This document shows, one piece after another, positions 1-10,672 of a DNA stretch of 64,000 nucleotides. A program made the translations under genes and the position numbers. The stretch covers positions 105,889,501-105,953,500 of the forward strand of contig OY856413.1 in NCBI GenBank assembly GCA_963693085.1. The letters are read 5' to 3'. The notes under the pieces are model-generated. The model did not search any database, had not been told where the DNA came from, and saw nothing but the letters and a program-made list of their open reading frames with translations. This DNA is from Alisma plantago-aquatica. Taxonomy: Eukaryota > Streptophyta > Magnoliopsida > Alismatales > Alismataceae. The first letter of the stretch is position 1. Each line of letters opens with the position of its first letter.

Positions 1-1493
1 TTTTTATCACATTTTTCAGGTTATTTTTCAAGCTTTCCTATATCTTTTCATTCATTTCTATGACCTAATTGGAATTTCCTTGATTTGTCTCCTTTGATTT
101 GAATTCTCATTATAGTAGGTTTTTATGTAGTTTGTCTTCCATTTGATCCAATCCCTAGATCATCTCATTCTATTAGATACATTTGAAGAATAAAAGGTTG
201 TCATTAGCCCATTTAAAGCCCAAAAAGGCCTAGGTGCAAAGACCTCCAATTCCCAAATTCTCATCTCCCAGTTGGTAGATTCAATTACAAAAAGTTATGT
301 TCACATAATGCTAGACGAGCGACTCACTTCCTCTAGTTGCTCGACTCATTAATTTTTGAAACCCTGAGAAGACTCACTCCCTTGGGTGAGCTAGTCGGAT
401 GAGGGCACATATTTGACTCCAGTCAAGAGACTCATGACCGCCAGTCGCTCGATTTGTGCCCCCAACCCAATAAAAAATCTCAATTAAGGCTTTCGACATT
501 TGACCAATAGTCTTCAAATTGAAGTAAATAAACAACACCACTCGAGAAAATCATGTTCTCGAGTTGATCGACTCAAAACCAAGAAAGGTAGCTGCAACTG
601 CCACCAAGCCGTATCTTAAGAATTTTCTGCCCCTCCTTACTCCAAAGACAAAAGGATACACCTTTTCATACTCTATCCTTTATCCAATTCCATTATGTCT
701 GAGTAGCTCCCTCCTGTTAGGACTTGGGGAGTAGCCCCATGATCTCCATATCTTTTCTTAGACAACTATAAAATCCTTTAAGATATAAAATATGTGTTTT
801 ATCCATTTAAAACCATGGGATAAAATATGGCTAGTAATGCTCCATGATAGTTAAGATGCATGACAATATAACTGTGAACTCATGGACCAGATCCTCAGAC
901 TAAATGCATGTGTTCCTAAATGAGGCCCGAAATAAATTGGTTAATTGAACAAGGACCTATAGATCACCATTGACCATGGGACCATAGAAAGTTTAATCCA
1001 TGGGGTCTAATTCCGAAGAGGATATATCTCCACGATACTAATCTAAAATATCTAAAAGGAACCATAAAAGTGGCTAACTTAACTATGGAGTTTGTGGTGG
1101 TGAAACCCAAACTTCTGACAATTCATAAATCTGAATTAATCTCACTGGTTGATTCCTTCAACTCTTTGTTGTCTTCATTTTACATTTTTTTGTTAACTTA
1201 GTTTCGATTCTTACAATTTACTTTTTGTTCCTTCAATTCCGCATTTTAATTCAACACTTCAAATTTTAGCATTTTGCTTTTTTGTTCTAGATTAATAATT
1301 CTCCAACTTTTGATTTAGATATTGTTCTTTGCAAGTTTGATTCGATTTAATTCTCAACACATCATCCTTGTGGATCTTTACCTTAACTACTACATTAATA
1401 CATTTGTTCTCAAGTGGATTTGTTAGACATCTAATGTAAAACTCCAAGGATAGTTTTTCTCTGTTGAATATGTATGTTGACGACGACACGTCA
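1..1493 (+). mobile_element. LTR (3' part) of an Athila/Tat-type gypsy element
   Basis: No gene is seen here. The stretch ends in a CA at 1492-1493, five bases before a tRNA-Asp-type primer binding site, the layout of a 5' LTR in plus orientation. The first part (about 300-590) repeats short motifs such as CGACTCA and GAGTCGAC. The same theme returns at 53820-54400, downstream of gypsy pol. The last 400 bases are the T-rich tract usual in front of the primer site in this lineage. The left end lies outside the window, so LTR length and target duplication cannot be seen. The call rests on position relative to the primer site and gag, not on a second LTR copy. Confidence 0.45.
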
Positions 1494-1498
1494 AATTT

Positions 1499-1516
1499 TG
1501 ATGCCATTGTCGGGGA
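1499..1516 (+). promoter_or_regulatory. Degenerate tRNA-Asp-type primer binding site
   Basis: TGATGCCATTGTCGGGGA matches the complement of the plant tRNA-Asp 3' end (TGGCGCCGTTGCCGGGGA, from general knowledge) at 14 of 18 positions. All four differences are C-to-T or G-to-A transitions. This is the usual primer for Athila/Tat gypsy elements. It places the LTR end at about 1493. Confidence 0.7.
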
Positions 1517-1738
1517 TGGAAGATGGAGTTTTCTGAATCCAAACTTCTTTGTATAATTAGGGTCATTTTGACCTATCATTTTTCTCTTGTATTTTCCTAG
1601 CATACCAAGTCCCATTCTTATAGTGTAAGTCCTCCTTCCATCGAGTTATCATTCTGATAGTACATTTTTACACAAAATTTTAACTGTTGATCTTATCTCT
1701 TTGAATTATCCATTTTCTATCACATTTTCCTGAGCTAT

Positions 1739-2700
1739 GTGTGGTACATGAGACACTCCCAAGGCATTGACAATATACCATTTGATCCAAAAATCGATAG
1801 AACCTTTCTTCAATTGACTCATTTCAATCAAAACATCATGACCAATGAAGCAGATATTCAGACAAAAATTAATGAGGTTGTAGTTTTCGATAGAGCAGCC
1901 AAGACAGCCACCTTGGAGACCTCCAAAGAAGCACAATGGAAGAAACAACTCAAGGGTTTCTCTATTCCTTTAAATGTCATGCCTTACATCTAGTTGTCCC
2001 TCCTTCTGTTACCGCTCCACAGTTTGAAATGTTTACACACTGGATGAATATGCTTCAAGCAAGCACCTTCTTAGGTAGGTTGGGAAAAACTGTCAAGATC
2101 ACCTCCAACTCTTTTTTTATCTGTTCACTTTATTGAAATTTCCAGCCATTTCATATGATTCCCTCAAGTTGTAACTTTTCAAGTATTCTAATAGATCTCT
2201 CTATTTCATGGTACAATGCCATGGAAGGCGGTCCCATCACAATTTGGGAACCCCTCAAGTCCAAGTTCCTTAAAAAGTATTACCCCCCTTCTCTCACTTA
2301 TCAAGTTCGAGGGATGACTCAATTGAAATGACTCCTGAAGAAACATTGGGAGAAGCATGGGAACCATTCAAGGATCTGCTCCACCATTGCCCACACCATA
2401 GCATTCCCTGAGTGCAGTTGATTGATACACTCTATAGAAGAGTCCATACAAACACCAAGGTTTTCCTAGACCCCTCTTCTAGGGGAAATTTCATGTTCCA
2501 GAATTGGATAGTGCTTGGGAGGTAGTAAAAAGAAGTACTGAGACTCAAGCCCAATCTCATCAAGGGCAAGAAGGAGTTCTCAAAGTTGCTAAGGTTGAGG
2601 ATAGTTCCAAACTAAAATCAACTGATGAGTGTCTCAAGATGCTTACATTGAAACAAGACCGATTAGAGTCTAGTCTTCACACTTCTCATGAATAGGGACC
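1739..2700 (+). pseudogene. Gypsy (Athila/Tat-type) gag pseudogene
   Basis: Structural Gag of a Ty3/gypsy element, which would form the cytoplasmic virus-like particle. The best family match is at 2205-2440: WYNAMEGG, then WEPLKSKFLKKYYPPS, then, after a frame change near 2330, a stretch with WEPFKDLLHHCPHH. These are the core signatures of the Retrotrans_gag domain (W-x-L ... KFL.KYFPP ... W.RFK.LL..CPHH). The upstream frame 1739-1993 fits the N-terminal part. Stops and at least two frame changes break it. It follows the primer site by about 220 bases, the normal order. The C-terminal gag, protease and RT do not follow: at about 2724 the sequence switches abruptly to copia pol. The frame 2504-2695 is probably still gag but has no recognisable motif. 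Confidence 0.7.
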
Positions 2701-2723
2701 TCCTCCATATCACTGTGCCACCA

Positions 2724-3460
2724 AATTCCTTAATGGGAATCTTCTTGAGGATGTGTACATGAAACAACTTGAGGGTTTTATAAATCAAAAGGATGCAAAT
2801 ATGTTATGTAAGCGACAAAGGTCAATCTATGGATTATACCAATCATCTCAGAGCTTGGATCTTCAATTTGACATAACAGTCAAAGAGTTTGGATTTAGTC
2901 AACATGAAGATGGACCATGTGTTTACAAGAAGGATAGTGGGAGAATTATTGTATTCCTCATATAGTATGTGGATGACATACTATTGATGGGGAATGACAC
3001 CCCTACTTTAGAGATGGTAAAGACTTGGCTAGGAAGTACCTTCTCCATGAAGACCTAAGTGAAGACTCATATATCTTAGGAATTAAGGTCTATAAATATA
3101 GTTCTAAAAGGATTCTTAGACTATGTTAGAGCACATATAATGAAAAATTGTTGAATAGGTTCAACATGGAGGTCTCAAGGAGAGGAAACATGCCCATGTA
3201 TCATGGTGTCACTAGCTCTAGAGCTTAATTTCCCAATTCTTGTAAAGAAAGGGAATGCATTAGTAGGAATCCATATGGATCTACAATTGGATCTATCTTG
3301 TACACAATGTTATGTACCCATAAATGTCTCATGTGCCTTCTGCATGGTGATCAAATATCAGTTAGAACCCGATGATTCCCATTGGAATTCTGTGAAGAAC
3401 ATCCTTAAGTACCAGAGAAGAACTAAGGATCAGTTCCTTATCTACGACGCTGAGGAAGAG
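2724..3460 (+). pseudogene. Copia RT / RNase H fragment, unit 0 of the array
   Basis: Part of a Ty1/copia polyprotein: the second half of the reverse transcriptase (RVT_2) and the connection to RNase H. Visible in order: FLNGNLLEDVYM, a decayed copy of the SIYGLKQ-type block, GPCVYKK, then YVDD at 2966-2977 preceded directly by an in-frame stop (2963-2965). Further on comes VKNILKYQRRTKDQFLIY (3390-3450), typical of the region before copia RNase H. At 3461 the sequence enters LTR-A in the middle of RNase H, so the rest of RNase H and the polypurine tract are missing. The left end joins gypsy gag directly. It closely resembles the RT at 18895-19740 and belongs to the same family. Confidence 0.8.
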
Positions 3461-4567
3461 TGTTGGTTTTTATGCCCAGAGAGCCAATCATATGATGATT
3501 GGAATGAGGCATTAAGTACCCAATATGATAATAGAAAAGGTAATACTATCTATTATGTTTGTCTCAGTGTGAGATGATGACACAAACAAAGTAGATGTCT
3601 AAAGAATGATGATTAGTCAATGATGTATGTCTTCATGTATGTGATTGAACAATGAGATCATACATATAATAAGAATACATATATTGTTGTTATGTCCCTA
3701 GTCAGATAATATTGTGGAAGAAAAATAGACAACAATAATACATAAGGCTAGAGTTTTTGTTGACTGATGATAGAGTCTCCTTAGTTATGATATGTGATAT
3801 CAAGTCAAGCACACATGTACGTGTTAGAGAACAGTGTATTTAACAGACCCACCGTGATAGTGATATATGGATACCATGCAATGGTAGTCAGAATCATCTT
3901 TCATAGTGATATTTGTTATTGGGGTTCTTAGACCTGAAGTCACTACATACTTCACATGTTGTTCATGTACTTTTACATATCCACCTTGATCTTGAATAAG
4001 GGTTTCCATAAAGGTGGTGCTCGGGTGCACTGTGATAGATGGGGAGAGAATGTAAGTGATGTGGATGGTATTTGTCCCTCCTACATGAGATGATATATAG
4101 GGCCTCTTGATAAGAGGGACTGAGAAATGTACGGTTGTACTCATGCGACTCAATATGTGATATGTGAGTTCACATGCATCTCAGACAATATGCTCTAGTT
4201 CAAGGAACATGGATTGAATGTTGATAGGATGATGATTCCATGCCTCAAGTTCAACCTGGATATCAGAGACAAAGCAATTACATAATCACAATAGCACTTA
4301 TCACATATTGTAGGTTGAAGTTGTTCTCCAACATTCCACATTATTTGGGTAGAAATGATGGTGTTTCTAGATGCCACTCTTTGATTGTGATGTTGTAAAT
4401 TAGTTACGAACATTCACTGCCAACATAATTCTGGACCTATAGGGTCACACACATAGGATAAACTTCGATTAAAGGAGTATATTCAAGAATGATGTTTAAT
4501 TTGATTACTAAAGGTGTTTAGGTATTCAATTAAACAACTGAGGTTCCAAATTGACTAACTAAACTCT

Positions 4568-4888
4568 GAACTAACTAGTTCATCAGTTGAACCGATCGGT
4601 TGGAGTGTTAGGTCGATTGTAATCAACATTCACCAATCAGTGGCTAAACTAGGGAGTGAGATAACCGGTTCACATATTGAACTGACTGGTTCACATATCG
4701 GAACCGACCAGTTCATGGGATGAACTTCCTGGTTCAGTTGCCAATTTGATTGGATCAAGGATTGGTGCAGACATCATGTTGTGCATTAATCATGTATTGA
4801 TTATCTAGTTGATTTAGAGTAGGAAACTGCATGAACCGATCAGTTCACTTAGCAAACCAAACAGCTTGCTCACCAACCTAATGGTTGG
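4568..4888. promoter_or_regulatory. Palindrome cluster in U3 of LTR-A copy 1
   Basis: Eight inverted motifs built on GAACYGRYYRGTTC lie within 320 bases, upstream of the TATA box. Examples: 4568-4581 GAACTAACTAGTTC, 4590-4601 AACCGATCGGTT (perfect), 4663-4670 AACCGGTT (perfect), 4678-4693, 4701-4714 GAACCGACCAGTTC, 4720-4735, 4832-4847 TGAACCGATCAGTTCA, 4873-4888. Position and repetition suggest a dimeric transcription-factor site. The factor is unknown; AACCG/CNGTTR resembles MYB sites and ACCGAC is a DRE core. Confidence 0.55.
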
Positions 4889-4990
4889 GTGTGCAAAATG
4901 ACCGGCTCGCCGTGCACACATTATAGAAAATTTGTGAATTTAACCCTTTCGACTCCCACACAGACTGGGAACCCTAACCTTGGCCTCTCC

Positions 4991-4999
4991 TATAAATAG
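4991..4999 (+). promoter_or_regulatory. LTR-A copy 1 TATA box
   Basis: TATAAATAG, preceded by CTCTCC, at the same place in all three long LTR-A copies. Transcription would start about 30 bases downstream, near the ACACAACA stretch. Confidence 0.7.
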
Positions 5000-6249
5000 A
5001 GAGGTACTGGGGCCTTATCATAACACAACAATTACTCTAAAATTTATTGTCCTCTCTGGTTGTGGTAACCAATAAAGAGCCCTAGAAAGTCCTACCCAAT
5101 AGAGGGAGGCATATCAAGGGAGAGACAATTGTGGGAGAGCATATCAACTCTAACAGGTTGACATTTGAAAGGGACAACTCCTTTTCATTTTCTCTGGTAG
5201 CGCAACATGGAGTTCCTGGTGGTCCACGTGGACTTCTCTAGAGACGGGAGGCTTCTGCCTCTAGGAGAACTCTGTCAACCACAGTCTATGGTGCTACACT
5301 AGTAGGATAGTGGAGATGGCCGTTCGAGTGATGGTGATTAAGAAGGAGTGAGTTGTTTCCTGAAGAAGAAAAAGCACGATGCAACTGCAAGGGTTATGTC
5401 ATAGGACTTGCTCAAGGACCAGGTATAACCTTACAACATTTCCTTCCTAGATACATTGTTGTTAATGCGATCTTGCTGTCCAAGGGAATTAGGCTTTAAT
5501 TTTTTTCTTTCCTTTGTCTTATTTATCATTCTAATTTCCTTGTGGACCTTAGCTAGTAGTAATTACTTGTGGCTCCAAGGAATTACAATAGTATGGCCAT
5601 AACCATCGCTTATGTGTTTTAATTATTACATGTTCTCATTTGTGGTTATAGAATGTATGTGATACATACTAAGTATGTGGTGATTGGATATGTATATGTA
5701 TTTATATATATAAAATCCCTCAATAGAATATTAAGTCTAAGATGCTTTCCATAAGCAACAGACATGAAAATCTTGATCGTCTAGTGTGGGAACCCCAAGG
5801 GTGGTGTGTTGTCTATCTTCTAGAAGTGTTATGGCAGTATTGTGGGTCTACAAAGCTAGGTGCATTGTTATCATAATGGCTTTTAGGTAAGTCATAACTG
5901 AGTGATCTTAATGAGATTAAACATCAGAGGCATGCAGAAGGACTATGGAAAGGAGTTGCACATACCATCTATCCAAGAATTGGATAAGATGCGATTGAAA
6001 AAAGTTTCCTGCCTTGATAATTGACTATGGATGATGGCATTAGAAGGATAATAGTTGTATTGTTTTAGATATTGGCTCACTAGAAGATTGTACGCTACAA
6101 TCATCCAAATTGATACATCAGGGTTATCGATTTGAACAAAATAGTGGGAGCAATAATTAATTAAAGACTTAATTAATATAGTTAAATTATCAAATCAAAC
6201 ATATCAAAAATGTTTTGAAAAGGTTTCAATATTTCTTTGTAGAATCTAA

Positions 6250-7050
6250 ATGTCAAACACAAGCACATTCATATTGTGATCAGTCCTTTAGAAGGACAAA
6301 ATGGGATAAAGTTCCACAACTGGTTAAGGACTTCGAGAAATGTTCTCATCAGTGAGTGAAATCTCTATGTCCTTGAAAGACACGAGGCATAGGAACCCAA
6401 TCCAAATAAGCCTAAGGCTGAAATGGATGCTTGCTTGGAGCATGCTAACGATGTTGTAGACATTGAGTACCTTATGCTATGTTGTATGAACAATGAGTTA
6501 TATGAACAACATGAAAAACATGGACACTGTTGAGATGGTAAGACATCTTAAAAATCATGTAAAGCAAGAAAGGTATAATGTATTCAAAGCATTATATGAG
6601 TGCAAACTGATAGAAGGAAATCCAATAGAGCCTCATATGCTCAATATGATTAGGCATGTGGAGTAGCTGGGATTTCGTTTGGGTCAAGAATTTACCATTG
6701 GAAATAATTCTACAAATCATTGTATGAATATATAACCGGTATATCAAGTGTTACTACTTGAGTAACTTGTCTAAAGAGATGTTAGAACTACTTGTCATGT
6801 TGATGCCAATGCAAGAAAGAATAAGAACAAATATGTGATAATGATCAGTAGAAGTGAGTCCAAGGGCAAAAGCAAGGCCAAGAAGTGTTCTGAGGCTAAG
6901 CTAAAGTGCAACTCTTCAGAACTCAAAATAAGGAGAAGGGTAACTAAAAAAGGAATATGTCCTTTTCACTTAAAGGAACAAAGGAAGAAGTAAGAGATAT
7001 ATATCTCTAATTGATGATCTGATAAGAAATAAGGTAGAACAGTAAGGAGA
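6250..7050 (+). pseudogene. Copia gag pseudogene, unit 2
   Basis: Gag of the Tork/Angela type. The ATG at 6250 lies at the same place as the gag start of unit 3 (16651). Recognisable pieces: KDKMG...FHNW-like text near 6300, YLMLCCMNNELYEQ (about 6468-6510), VKQERYNVFKALYECKL (about 6560-6612), GQEFTIGNN (about 6683-6710) and a lysine-rich tail (6870-6960). All match the UBN2/copia gag layout. Frameshifts and stops are frequent, e.g. at 6664. No CCHC zinc knuckle could be read. Confidence 0.65.
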
Positions 7051-7112
7051 AAGAGTTTTTGCTACTACAGTTGGAATCTATCATTCATGGGCATATAATG
7101 AATTATTGAATT

Positions 7113-7791
7113 CGTAGCCTCTTTGTAAACCTACCTTGCTTGGTAAGGTTCTTCAGGTTAACCACCTCTGTGGATCCACACTCCAACAGGGGACGATGCT
7201 CCCTGGTTTGACCTGCTTTGGTTAATAGGTCACATTCCTAAATGGAGTATCGCTGGGTATAAGGTGTTTCTTGGTAAACACCTCACGAAAGATAGAATGG
7301 TCCGATGGGGGCTCCCCGCCAACCCTAGATGCTCCTTATGTGATGAGAATGAAACCCATGAACACTTGTTCTTTGTTTGTGATAAAGTAGTTAGGCTTTG
7401 GGCTTTGATGTGGCTAAAGCATGGCTGGGGTGTGCTCTCGGCTTGTAGCTTCAATGAAATGATAGAACATATCAGTGTTAGATGTTTGAACAAGAACGAG
7501 AGGGCGTTTGTTGGGCTATGTCTATCCAACATCTACTTCAACATATGGAAAGAGAGGAACAACATCATCCATGGGGGTGAGCCTAGCAGTGATGTTTTTC
7601 TTACAGTTGCCAGAGAGATTTGTAATGTCGCTAAGGCTAAAGGCATTGAAAAGAGACTAAGTCCCATAGCTAAACGATATTGGGGCATTTTGTAGAGGCT
7701 GCCCCATATACTTTTTGTAGTTTGGCTTGTACAGTGTAGCTCTGCTCCTGACCCCTTTTGGCAATATATTTACCTATTTCCAAAAAAAAAA
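7113..7791 (+). mobile_element. 5'-truncated LINE with 13-bp target duplication
   Basis: A 679-base insert ends in a short A tract (7782-7791) and is bracketed by the direct repeat GAATTATTGAATT at 7100-7112 and 7792-7804. Removing it restores collinearity with unit 3 (17645-17680). It carries only the C-terminal end of LINE ORF2. Severe 5' truncation, an A-rich tail and a 13-bp duplication are the marks of target-primed reverse transcription. Confidence 0.92.
7162..7695 (+). pseudogene. LINE ORF2 C-terminal part (zf-RVT)
   Basis: Open frame of 177 codons plus stop, with no ATG at its left edge because the element is truncated. It begins in the linker after RNase H (WFDLLWLIGHIPKWSI, then FLGKHLTKDRMVRWG) and contains the zf-RVT zinc-finger motif CSLC-x7-HLFFVC (C-x2-C-x7-H-x4-C) near 7328-7380. 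Downstream is the conserved IYFNIWKERNNIIHG (about 7528-7575). A stop lies directly upstream (7159-7161). In plants this domain is the C terminus of L1-like LINE polyproteins, where it helps RNA or target binding. The frame is intact across the insert, so the insertion is younger than the copia unit around it. The endonuclease and RT are absent, so it cannot be active. Confidence 0.88.
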
Positions 7792-7829
7792 GAATTATTG
7801 AATTGTTATTATGCACTTGTCGTTAATGA

Positions 7830-8600
7830 AAACATCGTGTATCTTGTATGGACAAGGGAAATTGATGTTTCATTTTAAAATATGAGATCTTATATGGAAA
7901 TGCCCTATGTCTAATAAACTATACTTGATAGTTGTAGAGAAAATGTGTATGACACATATAATGAATTGCTTGATGACTCAAATAATGAATACCTATTGCT
8001 TTGCCATCTAGAGCACATTAAGGAGAAATGCATTTCTAGAATCCATATGATGGTTATCTAAAATCATTTGCTTATTGGACCGATAGAGACATGCAAGTCT
8101 TATTTTTTGTGCAATATGACAAAAGAATCTTCACTAGATGTAGTGGGAGAGCGACTGTTTTATTAGGGCTCATACATATTGATGTATATAGACCTTTTAG
8201 AACAAATGCTAAAGGTATTTACTAGTACCTCATTATATTTACTGATGCTTCCAGTCGATATGGAATTTGTACTTAATGAAATACAAGTATGAATCTATTG
8301 AAGTCTTCAAGAAGATTGTGAATGAAGTACGTAACTAACTTGGTAAAAGTATTAAGATACTTTGATGTGATCGATGTTGAAATATTTTAAACCAAGAGTT
8401 TGAGAACCTTAAAGGGAGGTTATGATAATGTATCATGATGAACTCCACCTAAAACACAATGCTAGTGTATCATGAGAGTGTATTAGTAAGAAGGAATCAC
8501 ACCGTGCTAGTCATGGTGAGATTATCAATAAAATCTAGTTGATCTTCCAATTTCTTTTGGGCACATTCTTTATACTAAAACAATGTACCGTAAAAAATGG
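7830..8600 (+). pseudogene. Copia integrase pseudogene, unit 2
   Basis: Remnant of the rve integrase core, which would join element cDNA to nuclear DNA. Recognisable after allowing frameshifts: HIDVYRPFRTNAKG (about 8172-8215), a YLIIFTDASSRYG block (to about 8260), VNEVRNQLGKSIKIL (about 8318-8362), then a decayed CDRGGEY region (8365-8385). The first catalytic Asp is readable (HIDV). The second and third are lost in damaged sequence. It lines up with 18060-18414 of unit 3. The upstream pre-integrase zinc region (about 7960-8050) is barely readable. Confidence 0.6.
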
Positions 8601-9085
8601 TTCAAAAAGACACCATATGAGATATGGCATGGGAGGTGTCCCGATATGTCTTTTATAGTGATTAGGTATGAATGCTTATATAAGAAAATAGGTTTTTGAA
8701 AAGATTTGTCCACAACATCACATAAATGTTATTTTTTGAAAGTACTACTCTTAACCCAGTCTAGCAACAAAGTTGTTTGTTAATCTGGATAACTGTATTC
8801 TAGAAGAGGAAGTTAGTTCCAAAGGAATCGGTGGGAGTAAAAGTAGAACTCAAGATGTTCAAGACAAACAAGTAAACATTAAACATAAAGAGGTACAGTA
8901 GGAACATAGAGAATCACAAGATGTTGTGGAATCTCAAGTTCCTTATGTAACACACAAACCTCATAGATCAAGTAGGATGCATCTGGAGCTTGAAAGATTA
9001 TTATATCTTCAAAGGCTGGTGGGTTGAATATATATGATCAGTAAACTACCTACCTAGAATCTATTAAGGAACCAGAATCTGAGAA

Positions 9086-9890
9086 ATGGATTTAGGCAAT
9101 CACATCCAAGATGGAGTCCATGCAAACCATCAAAGTATGACCTTGATGGATCCACCTAAAGTGGTAAAACCCTTAAGATGCATTTGGGTATTTGAGAGTA
9201 GATCAACATGGAAGGGTATATTGGTTGCAAAGAGTTTCAAGCAACTTCAAGGTGTTGAACATGATGACGTCTTTCACTAGTTACCATGGTTAAATTCATT
9301 GGGAACATGTGTGATGTTGCAGCTTGTTATGACTAGTGAGACTGTACATATGGATGTTAAAATGGCATTCCTTAATTGTAATAATTATAAGGGTGTGTTG
9401 ATGACAGAGCCTAAAGGTTTTATACATTCAATATTGCAAATAAAGTATATAAGCTACAAAGCTCATTTTCTGGATTAAAGCAAACATACCAGAGCTTGAA
9501 TCTTCTATTTGATAAGACATACAAAGGGTTTGACTTGATTCAAAATGAAAATGAAATCTGTGATTAAAAAAGATTTAGTGGGAGCATATTTGTATTCTAC
9601 ATGATGATAGAGAATAATGTCCTAATCCTGTAAATGCTAAAACCTGGTTGGAACACCTTCTCTATTAAAGGTTGAGGTAAGACATCCTATTTGATAGGGA
9701 TTGAGATCTATAGAGATAGATCTAGAAAGCTTCTTGACCTAAGTAAGAACACAAACATTGACAAGATGCTGAAAGGGTTCAGCATGCAAGAACTCCATGA
9801 GAGAAAATTTGTCCATGTTCCATTGAGTTAGTCTCTCAGGAGCCTAGTGTCCCAGTTCTTATGAAGAATAGGAACACATTGAATAGATGA
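9086..9890 (+). pseudogene. Copia reverse transcriptase pseudogene, unit 2
   Basis: Start of the RVT_2 domain (9120-9280): WxxVDPPK-like text, CIWVFE, then LVAKSFKQLQGVEHDD. The text after 9350 (MDVKMAFLNC) matches the next conserved block. The YVDD box is missing: around 9590-9625 the frame reads YMMIENN, through a small deletion and substitutions. It corresponds to 18980-19740 in unit 3. At the 3' end it runs into a 39-bp minisatellite (9951-10102). Confidence 0.6.
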
Positions 9891-9950
9891 CAAAAACATT
9901 CCCAATTGGATCTATCTTGAATGGGATGTATGTACTATCTCATAACTCAT

Positions 9951-10102
9951 ATGTATTGGGCATAACAAGAGGATATCCAATTATTTTATATGTATTGGAC
10001 ATGACGAAAGGATATCCAATCATCTCATATGTATTGGACATGATGAGAGGATATATATACCTATCTAGCAATCTTGTATGTATTGGACATGAAGAGAGGG
10101 CA
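9951..10102 (+). repeat. In-frame 39-bp minisatellite at the RT/RNase H joint
   Basis: Two full 39-bp units (9951-9989, 9990-10028), a third stretched to 49 bp (10029-10077) and a partial fourth (10078-10102). Each starts ATGTATTGGRCATRA and carries AGGATATCCAAT. 39 is a multiple of three, and the repeats keep one open frame (YVLxxxxGYPII). The block corresponds to the single segment in related elements that encodes the end of the RT connection domain. I infer local amplification in this copy only. Confidence 0.75.
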
Positions 10103-10120
10103 TATGTCAGATGCCAGTGA

Positions 10121-10672
10121 GAGTCACTAGACTACCATAAAGAACAACCTTAGGTTCTTCTGAAGCACTAAAAGGATTAGTTCCTTTGTTATTGTAATAA
10201 GGAAGAGTTGGGTGTAAAGGTTACACTAATGCAAGCTTACAAAATGACTACTAAAATTAATGATCACAATCTAAATTTATGTTTGACTCTAAAACAAAAA
10301 ATGTAAGATGGAAAGGGTTCCAAGCTAATGATAGTTGTTTAAATCTACAATAGAAGCTCAATATCTCTGTGTTATAAGAATAGAATAGGATATGAAGTTC
10401 ATATGGGTGAACTTGTGGGGGGTTCCAACCATTGACAAAAAAAGTATAAATACTATTACAACAATGGAGCTATTTGTTAGGCAAAATAATCTCAGATAGC
10501 ATTCTTCAGCACTTCCATCTCATTCGAGATGTCATACTTGCAAAATATAGACTTGAAGCAAACATTGCTAAACCCTCTATATAAGTTCTTGCATAGCAGA
10601 AACATGATGGACATGTTAAGATCACTTGGAATAAGATTCATGGGTGATTGGCTCTATGTTCAATTGGGAGTC
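10121..10672 (+). pseudogene. Copia RNase H remnant and purine tract, unit 2
   Basis: Decayed RNase H, matching 12723-13237: GCKGYTNASLQN (about 10209-10244), then NVRWKGFQ-like text (about 10300-10330). Stops are frequent. The segment ends in CAATTGGGAG (10661-10670), the polypurine tract, directly before the LTR start TGTTGG at 10673. Confidence 0.6.

Larger units (their letters stand above)
3461..5539 (+). mobile_element. LTR-A copy 1 (copia)
   Basis: Long terminal repeat of a Tork/Angela-like copia family, about 2.08 kb. It begins TGTTGGTTTTTATGCCCAGA and can be followed beside copies at 10673 and 13238: shared start, a palindrome cluster (4568-4888), a TATA box (4991-4999), and a pyrimidine-rich 3' part ending in TTCTAATTTCC. 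The terminal CCAACA and the primer site are missing, because the LTR runs straight into internal sequence matching about 15981 onward of unit 3. Both borders are therefore recombination or deletion joints, not clean ends. Confidence 0.8.
5540..10672 (+). mobile_element. Copia internal region, unit 2 (decayed, LINE nested)
   Basis: Internal part of an LTR-A element between LTR copies 1 and 2: leader (5540-6249), gag (from 6250), a protease/pre-integrase piece interrupted by a LINE (7113-7791), integrase (about 7830-8600), RT (9086-9800) and RNase H (to about 10660), ending in a purine tract before LTR copy 2. The leader starts at the equivalent of 15981 in unit 3, so the primer site and about 700 bases of leader were lost in the joint with LTR copy 1. 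Every domain carries stops and frameshifts, making this the most decayed of the long units. Confidence 0.75.

Noticed and set aside
3824..4153. 109-codon minus-strand frame, with relatives near 13471-13829
   Set aside because: Antisense to the LTR-A U3 region and broken in other copies; not a gene.
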